Shown one piece after another: positions 1 to 8,544 of a DNA stretch of 61,974 bases. Position 1 is the first letter of the stretch; every line of letters begins with the position of its first letter. The notes under the pieces are model-generated. The model saw only the letters and a list, made by a program, of their open reading frames with translations. It was not told the origin of the DNA and searched no databases. The position numbers and the translations under genes were made by a program. This stretch comes from Candidatus Aminicenantota bacterium (GTDB taxonomy: Bacteria > Acidobacteriota > Aminicenantia > Aminicenantales > Aminicenantaceae), in NCBI GenBank assembly GCA_014727835.1, contig WJMT01000017.1, positions 1 through 61,974 of the forward strand, read 5' to 3'.

Positions 1-1
1 A

Positions 2-1303
2 TTGGTTCCTGCATTGTTCGGGGCTTTCATGATACTTTTTCTTCTCGTTTTCAAAAATCATTGGCATCTCAGATCCCTTCTGTTTGCAGCGCTTTTGATA
101 AGCATCTCGCCCATTATGGTGTTTTTCAGCCGTTTCTATATCCAGGAAATGCTTTTGGCTTTTTTCACTCTGGGATTTATGGCCTCTCTCTGGCAGAGTT
201 TGAAAACCCAAAAGCCAGCTTGGTTTCTCACAGCCGGATTCTGTGCTGGTTTTATGTTCGCCACCAAGGAAACCTCCATCATTATCTTTGGTTCACTCAT
301 AGGATCTCTACTGATTTTAAAAATCTTTTTTCCACCCGAATCTCAAAACAAAAACTTTCTCAGGCCTCTTCTTTCATATAATATTCTTTATTTTTTGGGA
401 GCTGGATTCCTCCTCTGGCTGTTTTTTTTCTCATCTTTTTTTCACCACATAAACGGACTCTGGGATTCTATCCGGACGTTTGGAATTTATTTCCAACGCA
501 CCGGTGGAGATGGAGTTCACGCACACCCCTGGTATTATTATTTGAAAATGCTGAGCTTTTCCCAATATGGATCAGGCCCGGTATGGAGCGAAGCACTGGT
601 GGTGGCTGCTGCTCTCATGGGGGGCGTCTTTGGTTTCACCACCAAGGTCAAAAGCCGAAAAGAGGCGGCCTTCATCCGCTTTGTTATGTTTTATGCTCTG
701 ATTGCCACAGTGGTCTTTTCCCTCATCCCTTATAAAACCCCCTGGAACATCATCCCTTTTCACCTAGGCATGCTGATTTTGGCCGGTTCTGGAATATCCT
801 TTGTTTTAGACATGTTTCCGAAGATGCGGCTTAAATTCCCAGTCCTGGTTATCATTATTTTAGGAATCTTTCATCTGGGGTGGCAGAGCTGGAGAGCCAG
901 TTTCAAATATTATGCGGATCCCAGAAATCCTTATGTGTATGCTCACACCAGTACGGATTTTTTGAACTTGGTCCAAAGAACCAAGGATATCGCTGGAATC
1001 CATCCGGAACACAAACACATGCTGATCAAAGTGATCGCTGAACCCCATGAAATGTGGCCTCTTCCCTGGTATCTCCGTGATTTTGAGAAAGTGGGATACT
1101 GGACTGAGACATCAGAAGCTGGAAAAATCCAAGGAACACCCATCATCATCAGTTCCGTGGAACAGACTCAAAACCTGTTTCCCATGATCAAGGACCAATA
1201 CTTGTCTGAATATTACGGACTCCGGCATGAAGTGCTTCTGTCCATTCATATAAGACTTGATCTCTGGAATGAGTTTTTAAAAAAACAGGCGATAAACCAA
1301 TGA
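2..1303 (+). CDS. Agl23-like polytopic membrane glycosyltransferase (5' end outside window)
   Basis: Multi-spanning membrane protein whose frame is open to the window edge, so the N-terminus is missing; the TTG at position 2 is probably not the true start. What is present (433 residues) has many hydrophobic helices. Motifs resemble the TIGR03663 'flippase activity-associated protein Agl23' group within the GT-C/PMT superfamily: an SRFYIQE segment near residue 43, a FATKE segment near residue 86, and a YKTPWNIIPFH loop near residue 247. Such proteins are thought to act on lipid-linked sugars at the membrane. It overlaps the next glycosyltransferase by 4 bases (ATGA), so the two are translationally coupled and probably share a pathway. 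The family link is from motif memory; the substrate is unknown. Confidence 0.72.
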   Translation: MVPALFGAFMILFLLVFKNHWHLRSLLFAALLISISPIMVFFSRFYIQEMLLAFFTLGFMASLWQSLKTQKPAWFLTAGFCAGFMFATKETSIIIFGSLIGSLLILKIFFPPESQNKNFLRPLLSYNILYFLGAGFLLWLFFFSSFFHHINGLWDSIRTFGIYFQRTGGDGVHAHPWYYYLKMLSFSQYGSGPVWSEALVVAAALMGGVFGFTTKVKSRKEAAFIRFVMFYALIATVVFSLIPYKTPWNIIPFHLGMLILAGSGISFVLDMFPKMRLKFPVLVIIILGIFHLGWQSWRASFKYYADPRNPYVYAHTSTDFLNLVQRTKDIAGIHPEHKHMLIKVIAEPHEMWPLPWYLRDFEKVGYWTETSEAGKIQGTPIIISSVEQTQNLFPMIKDQYLSEYYGLRHEVLLSIHIRLDLWNEFLKKQAINQ

Positions 1304-2022
1304 ATCTTTCGATCGTGATCCCTGCTTTTAACGAAGAGAGTAAAATCAAAAGAGATGTGGAACACGCAACCCTTTTTCTCAATCGGCACTCTCTGGAGGG
1401 GGAAGTTCTGGTGGTCGATGATGGAAGTGACGATCATACAGCTGCTGAAGCTTCTAAGGCTGACACCGGTCTTGCGGCAAAGCTAAAAATCATCCGGCTT
1501 GAGAAAAACAAAGGAAAAGGTTTTGCGGTCAAAACAGGTATTCTGGCCTCTAAAGGAGAAGTGGTGCTGTTTGCTGACAGCGGAATGTGCATTCCCTATG
1601 AAAACGCTCTTCCCTTTATAAAAAGAATCAGAGCCAGAGATTTGGATATCGCCCTGGCTTCCCGGTATGCTGAGGGCACGGTCATTTACAAAAACCGGCC
1701 TCTGCCCCGACGCATCCTTTCCAGACTGTTCCACTGGGCCGCGGTATGGATCGCAGGCCTTCCTAAAAATATCACAGATTCCCAATGTGGTTTCAAACTC
1801 TATAACGGAGATGTCGGCAGAAAGCTTTTCAGTCAATGTCTTCTGAGTGGTTTCCTTTTTGATCTGGAGATCATCATTCGAGCCCTCAAACAGGGATACA
1901 GCATCACTGAATTTCCTGTGGAATGGACCTGTGACCTGGACTCCCGGCTGCAGCCCGCCTCTCAAGCCAAACAGGTACTCAAGGACCTGTTTGAGGTTAG
2001 AAAAATAGCTAAAAAAGATTGA
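1300..2022 (+). CDS. Family 2 glycosyltransferase (dolichyl/polyprenyl-phosphate sugar synthase-like)
   Basis: Cytoplasmic-face GT-A glycosyltransferase of 240 residues, the usual length for a single-domain enzyme of this type. The N-terminus reads SIVIPAFNEE, followed by the nucleotide-binding VVDDGSDD near residue 40, an ADSGM segment near residue 88 in the place of the usual DADLQ motif, and a SQCGFKLY segment near residue 162, typical of the DPM1/ALG5 group. The family usually transfers a sugar from UDP- or GDP-sugar to polyprenyl phosphate, which fits a partnership with the preceding Agl23-like protein. ATG overlaps the upstream stop codon (ATGA). No C-terminal membrane segments are visible. 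Sugar specificity cannot be read from the sequence. Confidence 0.88.
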   Translation: MNLSIVIPAFNEESKIKRDVEHATLFLNRHSLEGEVLVVDDGSDDHTAAEASKADTGLAAKLKIIRLEKNKGKGFAVKTGILASKGEVVLFADSGMCIPYENALPFIKRIRARDLDIALASRYAEGTVIYKNRPLPRRILSRLFHWAAVWIAGLPKNITDSQCGFKLYNGDVGRKLFSQCLLSGFLFDLEIIIRALKQGYSITEFPVEWTCDLDSRLQPASQAKQVLKDLFEVRKIAKKD

Positions 2023-2248
2023 TCTCTTTGCCTCCTCCGTCCAAAAAAGACATCTCTTCTTATTCCTATGCCTCTATTCCGGATGTATTCGATGGAGGGA
2101 GGGAAGATTTCCGGGCTGTTTCTATCTCGATATCAAGAACGAGCTCATTGCTGTTTGCGCAAATGGGTTCTCTGTTCGGGAAACAGATGTGTCGGAGAAT
2201 CTCCATTTGTGAAGTATGAAATCAATGATAGAGGCGACAGGTCTCTTT

Positions 2249-2632
2249 TTAAGAGCGGTTTGGGATCTCAGTGATCTGCCAGTTTTCATCGATCCAGACG
2301 CCGATGACTTCGGCATCAGGATACTGTCGACAGATGAATGTGACTGCTTTTTGGATATGGATAATTTGCTCATCTTTAGATGCAGGATTTCCGGCACAGT
2401 CATGGTGACCGATAATAGCGACCTGTTTGGATCCGTGTTTTTCGATCGAGATCTTAAGGCGGTCAAGAATGGATATCAGTTTGGGCTTGTCCTTTTGATG
2501 GGCCAGAATCAAGTTCGGACCGGGTTCCGTGATGGTGTCAATTAAAGAGACTCCAAAGCGGTGATTAAGGTAATGAAGGACCGGCAGCTGTACGCGGCCG
2601 TCCATGCAGTTAATGACTGTGGCGAATTTCAC
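2249..2632 (-). CDS. Small beta-carbonic-anhydrase-like protein
   Basis: 127-residue protein with the beta-carbonic anhydrase zinc signature: Cys9-x-Asp11-x-Arg13 (CMDGR) and His76...Cys79 (GHHDCAG). It is much shorter than classical beta enzymes (about 200 residues) and matches the short CA-like proteins often annotated only as hypothetical. All three expected metal ligands and the Asp/Arg dyad are present, so zinc binding is likely; carbonic anhydrase activity is not assured. The start is GTG at 2632, supported by an AGGAG ribosome site five bases upstream; no ATG fits. It lies convergent to the glycosyltransferase and downstream of the DUF1080 gene on the same strand. The 226 bases between it and the glycosyltransferase hold no gene I can support. 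Confidence 0.8.
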   Translation of the reverse strand: MKFATVINCMDGRVQLPVLHYLNHRFGVSLIDTITEPGPNLILAHQKDKPKLISILDRLKISIEKHGSKQVAIIGHHDCAGNPASKDEQIIHIQKAVTFICRQYPDAEVIGVWIDENWQITEIPNRS

Positions 2633-2697
2633 ACAAACTCCTAATCAGATTGTGAAAAGATATTAACATTATTGACAGGCTCTCTCCGGCGTTATTA

Positions 2698-3507
2698 TCA
2701 ATAACTTGCCATGGTCCGACTCCCAAATATATCGCGGATCCAGATGTTTCTGAAGCGGACCGGGTCACCGTGGTCCTGAAGAGACAGGGGCAGCTTTTCG
2801 GCATGGGGCTTGTAAGAAGGCCTCTTTTTCCAGGCGGTGGGTCCGGTCAGCACCACATTATGATGGATGAGCACATGATTGTGGAACACTGTCATGCGCG
2901 CCGGCTTTTTCAATGTTCCGTTTTCATCAAACCGGGGGGCAACAAAGATGATGTCAAAACACTGCCATTCTCCGGGAGGACGGCATGCATTGACTAAAGG
3001 CGGGTACTGCCCATACACTGCACCGGCCATGCCGTCCGCATAAGTCTTGTTTTCATAGTTATCCAGCACCTGCACTTCATATAGATCCATCAAAAAAACA
3101 CCGCTGTTTCCCCTTGCCTGACCTTCTCCGGATACCTGAGAAGGCGCTGTCCATTCGATGTGCAGCTGGCAGCTTCCAAACCTGTCTCTGGTTTGAATAG
3201 AGCCTGTTTTTTTCACCACTTCCATGTATCCGTTTTGCACCTCCCATTGGGCCTGGTTTCCCTTGCTATCCGTCCATTGAGAAAGATCTTTTCCATCAAA
3301 AAGGACTTGAGCATCGGCTGGAGGTGGAGTGGGAAGATTTGAAGCCCCGGGGTCCACCACTGGAGGCAATGGCCTGTTTTGATCATGGATTTTCCATTTT
3401 TTCATAGCAGCTGTCTCCATTCCTTTTTTTTCTTTCTCCTGACAGTTCATGACAACAAACAGAAAAAAAAATGAACCCAATAGCGCAAATCCCAATGCTT
3501 TTTTCAT
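2698..3507 (-). CDS. DUF1080 lipoprotein (3-keto-disaccharide hydrolase family)
   Basis: Predicted lipoprotein of 269 residues: a hydrophobic signal followed by VVMNC with the lipidated cysteine at position 22 (Asn at -1 is unusual). The rest is one concanavalin-like DUF1080 domain, recognisable from LFDGKDLSQW near residue 69, the central RGNSGVFL segment, and VRFRNIWIR near the C-terminus. Members of this family have been shown to hydrolyse or cleave 3-keto-glycosides made by Gfo/Idh/MocA oxidoreductases. A Tat-exported Gfo/Idh/MocA gene lies directly upstream on the same strand, and this pairing supports that role in the periplasm or at the cell surface. A strong AAGGAGAGGTG ribosome site precedes the ATG. 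The exact substrate is not known. Confidence 0.88.
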   Translation of the reverse strand: MKKALGFALLGSFFFLFVVMNCQEKEKKGMETAAMKKWKIHDQNRPLPPVVDPGASNLPTPPPADAQVLFDGKDLSQWTDSKGNQAQWEVQNGYMEVVKKTGSIQTRDRFGSCQLHIEWTAPSQVSGEGQARGNSGVFLMDLYEVQVLDNYENKTYADGMAGAVYGQYPPLVNACRPPGEWQCFDIIFVAPRFDENGTLKKPARMTVFHNHVLIHHNVVLTGPTAWKKRPSYKPHAEKLPLSLQDHGDPVRFRNIWIRDIFGSRTMASY

Positions 3508-3592
3508 GCACCTCTCCTTGTTAACCTGAATTATTAGTGAGTCAAGATTGCTAATGAATACATCTCATTTTTTTATGAATGGTTCAGATGGA

Positions 3593-4981
3593 TTACAAGG
3601 ACCATCCTTTTCGGTATTCCATATGGATGAACTTGTTAGCTTGAGGAAGGTTCTTGAATTCCTGTTTTTTCCCGTCCCACTCCAGCTTGGTGTTGTGCTC
3701 TTGTGTGGCCACTGCCACGTTTCCCAGCAGCATGACCTCGGTTAAAAGTCCGGAGTATGAAAAATCTGTGGTCGATTTGTCGCCCTGTTTGATGGCTTTG
3801 ATCCATTCTTCATGGATGCCCGGAGACCTTGGGATCGTTTTTTCAGGCCTCTGGTATTGTCTCATTTTGGACTCAGGGATGATCCGCGGATTTCTTCCAT
3901 AGGTGCTGTACATCAATTTTGCTTTATCCCCTACAAACAAACCTCCTCCTCCGGAATCGCCCATCATGCGGCCCTCTTGCAGTTCATCTGGCCTGGGGGG
4001 CATGATTCCTCCGTCATACCACTTGAGGACCACTGGGGGCATTTCTCCGCGGGCCGGAAACTCATAGGTCACCACTTCTGCCACAGGATAGGAATCTTCT
4101 GTGAATGGACTGGAACTGGCCTGAACAGTTGTGGGATGACCCAGCTTGAGAGCCCAGAAAGGATGGTCCAGAATATGAGCTCCCATATCACCCAGAGCCC
4201 CGGTTCCAAAATCCCACCAACCTCTCCAGCTGAAAGGATGATAAGCGGGATGATAAGGCCTGTAAGAAGCAGGTCCCAACCAGATATCCCAAGCCAGTTC
4301 ATCCGGCACAGAAGGAGTGTCTTTGGGAGCTTCAATCCCTTGAGGCCAGATGGGCCGGTTGGTCCAGCAATGGACCTCCCGCACATTCCCAATGGCTCCA
4401 TCCCAAATCCATTCATTGATCAGCCGGCCTCCTTCTCCAGCATGTCCCTGATTGCCCATCTGGCTGACGATCCCTGCTTTTTTGGCTGCTTCAGCCAAAA
4501 GCCGGGCTTCCTTGATGGTATGGGTTAATGGTTTTTGTACAAAAACATGTTTTCCCCGTTTTATGGCATTCATGGCAATCACTGCGTGTGTGTGATCCGG
4601 AGTACTGACCGCTATGGCATCTATGTTTTTCTCTTTGTCCAGAAGCACTCGGAAGTCCTGGTACTTGCTGGCCTTTTCATACATGGTTTTCTGCTCAGCA
4701 GAATTGTGCTCTGAGCCTAAAAAGTCAGCCATCTGTCTTCCATCCACATCACAGAGAGCCACGATATTCTCAGAACTCACACTGCGGATATCAGAGGAGC
4801 CTTTTCCTCCCACACCAACACACCCTATGTTGAGGGTATCACTGGGAGGCTTGGTCCCTGTCCCGCCCAGGACATGGCGGGGAATGATCATAAAGCCGGC
4901 AGCTGTGGCCGCACTGCGCCCCATGAATTCTCTCCTGGTCAAGGTTTTTTTCACTTCCTTCTTGTCTTTTTTTTCTTTCAT
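3593..4981 (-). CDS. Tat-exported Gfo/Idh/MocA family oxidoreductase
   Basis: NAD(P)-dependent sugar oxidoreductase family, 462 residues. A twin-arginine signal (TRREFMGRSA) is followed by a short hydrophobic stretch, so the folded enzyme is probably exported with its cofactor. The Rossmann GCVGVGGKG follows near residue 54, then the family EKP-type motif as VQKPLTH near residue 148 and the C-terminal alpha/beta substrate domain with WDIWLGPA and WRGWWDFGTGALGDMGAH. It is a paralogue of the protein at 10751-12022; both share PRxVLGG and the PPSD leader junction. The adjacent DUF1080 gene suggests oxidation of a glycoside at C3. A promoter is predicted at 5030-5059. The actual sugar is unknown. 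Confidence 0.92.
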   Translation of the reverse strand: MKEKKDKKEVKKTLTRREFMGRSAATAAGFMIIPRHVLGGTGTKPPSDTLNIGCVGVGGKGSSDIRSVSSENIVALCDVDGRQMADFLGSEHNSAEQKTMYEKASKYQDFRVLLDKEKNIDAIAVSTPDHTHAVIAMNAIKRGKHVFVQKPLTHTIKEARLLAEAAKKAGIVSQMGNQGHAGEGGRLINEWIWDGAIGNVREVHCWTNRPIWPQGIEAPKDTPSVPDELAWDIWLGPASYRPYHPAYHPFSWRGWWDFGTGALGDMGAHILDHPFWALKLGHPTTVQASSSPFTEDSYPVAEVVTYEFPARGEMPPVVLKWYDGGIMPPRPDELQEGRMMGDSGGGGLFVGDKAKLMYSTYGRNPRIIPESKMRQYQRPEKTIPRSPGIHEEWIKAIKQGDKSTTDFSYSGLLTEVMLLGNVAVATQEHNTKLEWDGKKQEFKNLPQANKFIHMEYRKGWSL

Positions 4982-5029
4982 GATGACCCTTCTTTCTTTT
5001 GAGTTTTATCCCATAATTGAACTGTTATT

Positions 5030-5059
5030 ATAATATAAAGGGACCAAAGGTGGAGTCAA
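5030..5059 (-). promoter_or_regulatory. Sigma70-type promoter for the Gfo/Idh/MocA-DUF1080 genes
   Basis: On the minus strand, TTGACT at 5059-5054 is followed by overlapping -10 candidates TATATT (spacer 16) or TATTAT (spacer 18). The predicted start near 5023 leaves a leader of about 42 bases with an AAGG ribosome site before the ATG at 4981. Confidence 0.5.
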
Positions 5060-5102
5060 CTTAATATTCATATAAAACTCTGTTCTTGAAAAATTCCTTC
5101 AC

Positions 5103-5591
5103 ATGCATGAAAATAAAATGGTCATGGAATTCATTGGGATTTTGCTTGGTATCATTCTTTTGACCGGCTTTTCTATCCTCATCCGCTTTTTAAAAAAAGC
5201 CAAATCAGATATCCAAAAAAAAATCGCCCAAAGATACCAGGGGCATCACATTGTGTTAAAGGACAACTCTGCGAATTTCTTTGGTAAAGGATCTTTGAAA
5301 TCCAAACAGGTCAGGGGAAACGGGATCCTTATTCTAACTGAAGATGAAATCTATTTCTCCATGTTCCTCCCTAGAAAAGAAATCATTGTTCCTCTCCATT
5401 CCATCCAAAACATCGAAACACCCAAAAGCTTTCTAGGTAAAACAAAATTCAAACCCCTTCTGAAAATCAGCTTTGAAGCGTGTCACGGAGTCCAAGATTC
5501 TGCAGCTTGGCTGGTCCGAGACGTTGAGAAATGGAAAAAAGAAATCCAGAATAGAATTCCAAAACAAAGAAAAGAGGCCTTCTCCTTATGA
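5103..5591 (+). CDS. Membrane-anchored protein of unknown function
   Basis: 162 residues that I do not recognise. An N-terminal transmembrane helix (about residues 8-27, IGILLGIILLTGFSILI) is followed by a basic stretch rich in lysine and a soluble domain predicted to be mainly beta (ILILTEDEIYFSMFLPR, IIVPLHSIQNIETPKSF). The pattern resembles PH-like domains on a membrane anchor, but that is only an impression. It overlaps the patatin gene by 4 bases (ATGA), so the two are translationally coupled. An alternative ATG lies at 5118; neither has a clear ribosome site. A role tied to membrane lipids is plausible because of the phospholipase partner, but it is not shown. Confidence 0.7.
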   Translation: MHENKMVMEFIGILLGIILLTGFSILIRFLKKAKSDIQKKIAQRYQGHHIVLKDNSANFFGKGSLKSKQVRGNGILILTEDEIYFSMFLPRKEIIVPLHSIQNIETPKSFLGKTKFKPLLKISFEACHGVQDSAAWLVRDVEKWKKEIQNRIPKQRKEAFSL

Positions 5592-6388
5592 ATCAAAAAA
5601 ACAAAACCATCGGACTGGCTCTGGGAAGCGGCGCTGTTCGAGGCTATGCCATCATTCCCATCATTCAAAGAATCCGAAAAGAAAACATTGAAATCAAAGC
5701 AGTGAGCGGTTCCAGTGTGGGAGCGCTGATGGGGGCTTATTATGCCCTCCACAAAGAAATCGATTCTCTTTTTCAGATCGCTACAGAAATGAAAAGAAAA
5801 GATTATCTGAAACTTGCAGATCCCAATAAACCAAATTTATCCCTTATAAAAGGAGAAAAAATCAAAAAATTTTTGAAAGATAAATTTTATGGAGACGCAA
5901 CTTTTGATGACACACAGATTCCTCTGGTTGTGTGTGCCACAGATCCCATTCATAGGAAATCTGTTTACATAGATAAAGGAAGTGTTTCCGAGGCTGTGAT
6001 GGCCTCCATATCCATTCCAGGGATTTTCCCTCCTTACAAAATCAAAGACCGTCTCTACATAGATGGAGGGGTTCTGGACCCGGTTCCGATCCAGCCTCTT
6101 TTGGATATGAAGATCAAAAAAATTGTGGGTGTCAATCTGATGGGATATGTGGAGAAAAATCCGGATAAAGAAATGGACCTGGTGTCCACTCTTTTAAACA
6201 CCTCCTACATGATGATGGAACAGATTTCTAAAAGAGAAGAAAACCAAAACGTCTTTATTCTGGATCCCAAATTCAAGCCAGACCCTCCCAACATGCTTAA
6301 CTTTTACAAATGGAAAGATAAGCACCAGATCGGAGAAGAACTGATCGCAGAAAAAATCAGCTCATTAAAAGCCTGGCTTGAAAAATAG
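5588..6388 (+). CDS. Patatin-like phospholipase (RssA type)
   Basis: Serine lipid hydrolase of 266 residues, a usual length for bacterial single-domain patatins. The oxyanion-hole loop reads GSGAVRGY (residues 13-20), the nucleophile elbow GSSVG gives Ser43, and the catalytic Asp159 lies in DGG (159-161), completing the Ser-Asp dyad. No signal peptide is seen, so it acts in the cytoplasm or on the inner membrane face. It follows the membrane protein at 5103-5591 with a 4-base ATGA overlap. The next gene is convergent, 11 bases away. The family is known to hydrolyse acyl esters of phospholipids or lysophospholipids; the physiological substrate here is not known. Confidence 0.92.
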   Translation: MNQKNKTIGLALGSGAVRGYAIIPIIQRIRKENIEIKAVSGSSVGALMGAYYALHKEIDSLFQIATEMKRKDYLKLADPNKPNLSLIKGEKIKKFLKDKFYGDATFDDTQIPLVVCATDPIHRKSVYIDKGSVSEAVMASISIPGIFPPYKIKDRLYIDGGVLDPVPIQPLLDMKIKKIVGVNLMGYVEKNPDKEMDLVSTLLNTSYMMMEQISKREENQNVFILDPKFKPDPPNMLNFYKWKDKHQIGEELIAEKISSLKAWLEK

Positions 6389-6399
6389 ATGGCGAGCCT

Positions 6400-8514
6400 T
6401 TATTCAAGCCCTCTCTTCTCCAAAAGATATTTGACCTCAGGTTCTTTTCCCCTGAAATTCTTGTACAGGACCATAGGATCTTGAGTGCCGCCCTTTTCAA
6501 GGATATTGCTCCTGAAAGAACGCGCTGTTTCCTCATCAAAAAGACTGGTCTCCTTAAAGGCGTGGAACGCATCGCAGTCCAGGACTTCAGACCAGATGTA
6601 GCTGTAATACCCGGAAGAATATCCTCCGGCAAAAATGTGTTGGAAATAAGGGGTCCTGTATCGCACCACAATCTCCGGTATCATTCCGATCTTTTCCATG
6701 GACCTGTGTTCAAACTCCATGGTTTCATGTTCCATGGGCTCATCTAAAGTGTGCCAGTCCATATCCAGAAAACAAGCGGCCAGGTACTCTACCGTGGCAA
6801 ATCCTTGATTAAAGTGTCCGGCTTTTTCAATTTTTTCAATCAGCTCCTGGGGAATCGGTTCTCCTGTCTGATAGTGTTTGGCATAGACCTTCAACACATC
6901 GGGTTCTGAAGCCCAATGCTCCATGATCTGAGAAGGAAGCTCCACGAAATCCCTGGACACGGAAGTGCCGGAAAGGCGTGGATATGTGCAGTCTGAGAGA
7001 AGTCCGTGAAGTGCATGTCCGAATTCATGGAACAAGGTGCTGGCCTCACTAAAAGTCAGAAGTGTGGGGCTGTCGCCGCTGGGCTTGGTGAGATTCAAAT
7101 TATTAGTCACAATGGGAGTGGTTTCTTGTCCTTTCAGTCTGTACTGCTTTCGAAAGCTGTTCATCCAGGCCCCGCCCCTTTTGGAAGCCCTGGAATAATA
7201 ATCCGCAAAAAAGATCCCGACATGAGTGCCGTTTTGCTCTTTCACCTCAAACACTTTCACGTCCGGCTGGTATGTGGGCAAATCTGTTCTCTCTATAAAC
7301 TGAAGTCCGTACAGCTGATGGGCCACGTAAAAAGCGCCTTCACGCACATTGTTGAGCTCAAAATAAGGCTTGGTCATCTCTGCAGACAGCTGGTATTTTT
7401 TCTTCTTCAATTTTTCTGCAAAGTGCCACCAGTCCCAGGGCTGGAGTTTGAAATCATTTCCTTCCTCATCAATCAACTCCTGAAGCTCGCGGCTCTCTAT
7501 TTTTGCTTTTTCCAGGGCCGGTTCCCAAATCTGATACAGAAGGTCAGTGACATTCTCCGGTTTTTTGGCCATATTCTGTTCTAAAATATAATGAGCATGG
7601 GTTTCATACCCAAGAATATGGGCTCTTTTCACCCGGAGAAAAGCGATCCGGGAAGCGATCTCTTTGTTGTCCAGCTCATCATCATGGTTTCCTCTGTTGA
7701 TATAGGCCTTGAATATTTGCTCTCTCAAATCCCGCTTTTCAGAATAAGTCAGAAACGGAGTGATGCTGGACCGGTGAAGAGTGAACACCCATTTTCCCTC
7801 ATGCCCTCTGTCTTCAGCTGCTTTAGCTGCTCCATCGATCACAGACTGGGGAAGGCCGGCCAAATCCTGCTCCTTTTCCATGACCAATTCAAACCGGTTG
7901 TTTTCCTTAAGCACATGCTGACCAAATTTCATGGTTAGATTGGACAGCTCTTCATTGATTTTCCTCAATTCCGCTTTGCTCTCTTCATCCAAGTTCGCAC
8001 CGCCTCGAATGAAATCCAGGTAGTATTTTTTGAGCAGAGTGGCCTGTTCTGTGGACAAATCAAGCTGGTCTCTTTGGTCATAGACTGATTTTATACGCTG
8101 GAATAATGCCTGGTTAAACAGAACATCATCCCTGTGGTTAGATAAAAGAGGCGTGACCTGTTCATCGATTTTCTGCATCTCCTCATCTGTCATAGATCCA
8201 TTCAACACACTGAACACATTGCTTATCTTTCTCAACAACGCTCCGCTCATTTCCAGGGCCTCTAAAGTGTTCTCAAAAGTGGGATCATTTTTGTTTTCAA
8301 TGATTTTCTCAATATCCTGCTTTTCCTGCTCGATCCCTTTTTGAAAGGCAGGAAGATAATCCTGCTTCTCGATTTGGTCAAACGGGGGGATTCCGAACTC
8401 TGTATCCCAATCACTCAAAAAGATATTTGTTTCCTGTAAGCTCTTTGGTTCCTGTTGGGTACAGGTGACCGCGCAAAGACAGGCGATCATTGCTAAGACC
8501 ATTGTTTTTTTCAT
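6400..8514 (-). CDS. M3 family zinc metallopeptidase (peptidyl-dipeptidase Dcp/oligopeptidase A-like), lipoprotein
   Basis: Zinc peptidase of 704 residues with the HEFGH motif at 496-500 (inside HEFGHALHGL), in which both His ligands and the catalytic Glu are intact. The N-terminus looks like a lipoprotein signal (AVTC, cysteine at 18), so the enzyme probably works in the periplasm or on the outer membrane, trimming oligopeptides. The length agrees with bacterial Dcp/OpdA enzymes (about 680-710). Late segments such as FAGGYSSGYYSYIWSEVLD are characteristic of the family's substrate-binding wall. It lies 30 bases downstream of the HEAT protein on the same strand, with an AAAGGAAAGAG ribosome site. 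Dipeptidyl carboxypeptidase and endo-oligopeptidase activity cannot be told apart from sequence. Confidence 0.93.
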   Translation of the reverse strand: MKKTMVLAMIACLCAVTCTQQEPKSLQETNIFLSDWDTEFGIPPFDQIEKQDYLPAFQKGIEQEKQDIEKIIENKNDPTFENTLEALEMSGALLRKISNVFSVLNGSMTDEEMQKIDEQVTPLLSNHRDDVLFNQALFQRIKSVYDQRDQLDLSTEQATLLKKYYLDFIRGGANLDEESKAELRKINEELSNLTMKFGQHVLKENNRFELVMEKEQDLAGLPQSVIDGAAKAAEDRGHEGKWVFTLHRSSITPFLTYSEKRDLREQIFKAYINRGNHDDELDNKEIASRIAFLRVKRAHILGYETHAHYILEQNMAKKPENVTDLLYQIWEPALEKAKIESRELQELIDEEGNDFKLQPWDWWHFAEKLKKKKYQLSAEMTKPYFELNNVREGAFYVAHQLYGLQFIERTDLPTYQPDVKVFEVKEQNGTHVGIFFADYYSRASKRGGAWMNSFRKQYRLKGQETTPIVTNNLNLTKPSGDSPTLLTFSEASTLFHEFGHALHGLLSDCTYPRLSGTSVSRDFVELPSQIMEHWASEPDVLKVYAKHYQTGEPIPQELIEKIEKAGHFNQGFATVEYLAACFLDMDWHTLDEPMEHETMEFEHRSMEKIGMIPEIVVRYRTPYFQHIFAGGYSSGYYSYIWSEVLDCDAFHAFKETSLFDEETARSFRSNILEKGGTQDPMVLYKNFRGKEPEVKYLLEKRGLE

Positions 8515-8544
8515 GACTCTTTCCTTTCATAAAACGGTTTCATC

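Noticed and set aside
2023-2248. Short frames in the gap between the GT2 and carbonic-anhydrase-like genes
   Set aside because: The candidates on both strands are short or spill into neighbouring genes, show no ribosome site and no recognisable sequence.
3812-4528. Open frame of 238 codons on the + strand
   Set aside because: Antisense shadow of the Tat Gfo/Idh/MocA gene; low-complexity, cysteine- and proline-rich translation without family features.
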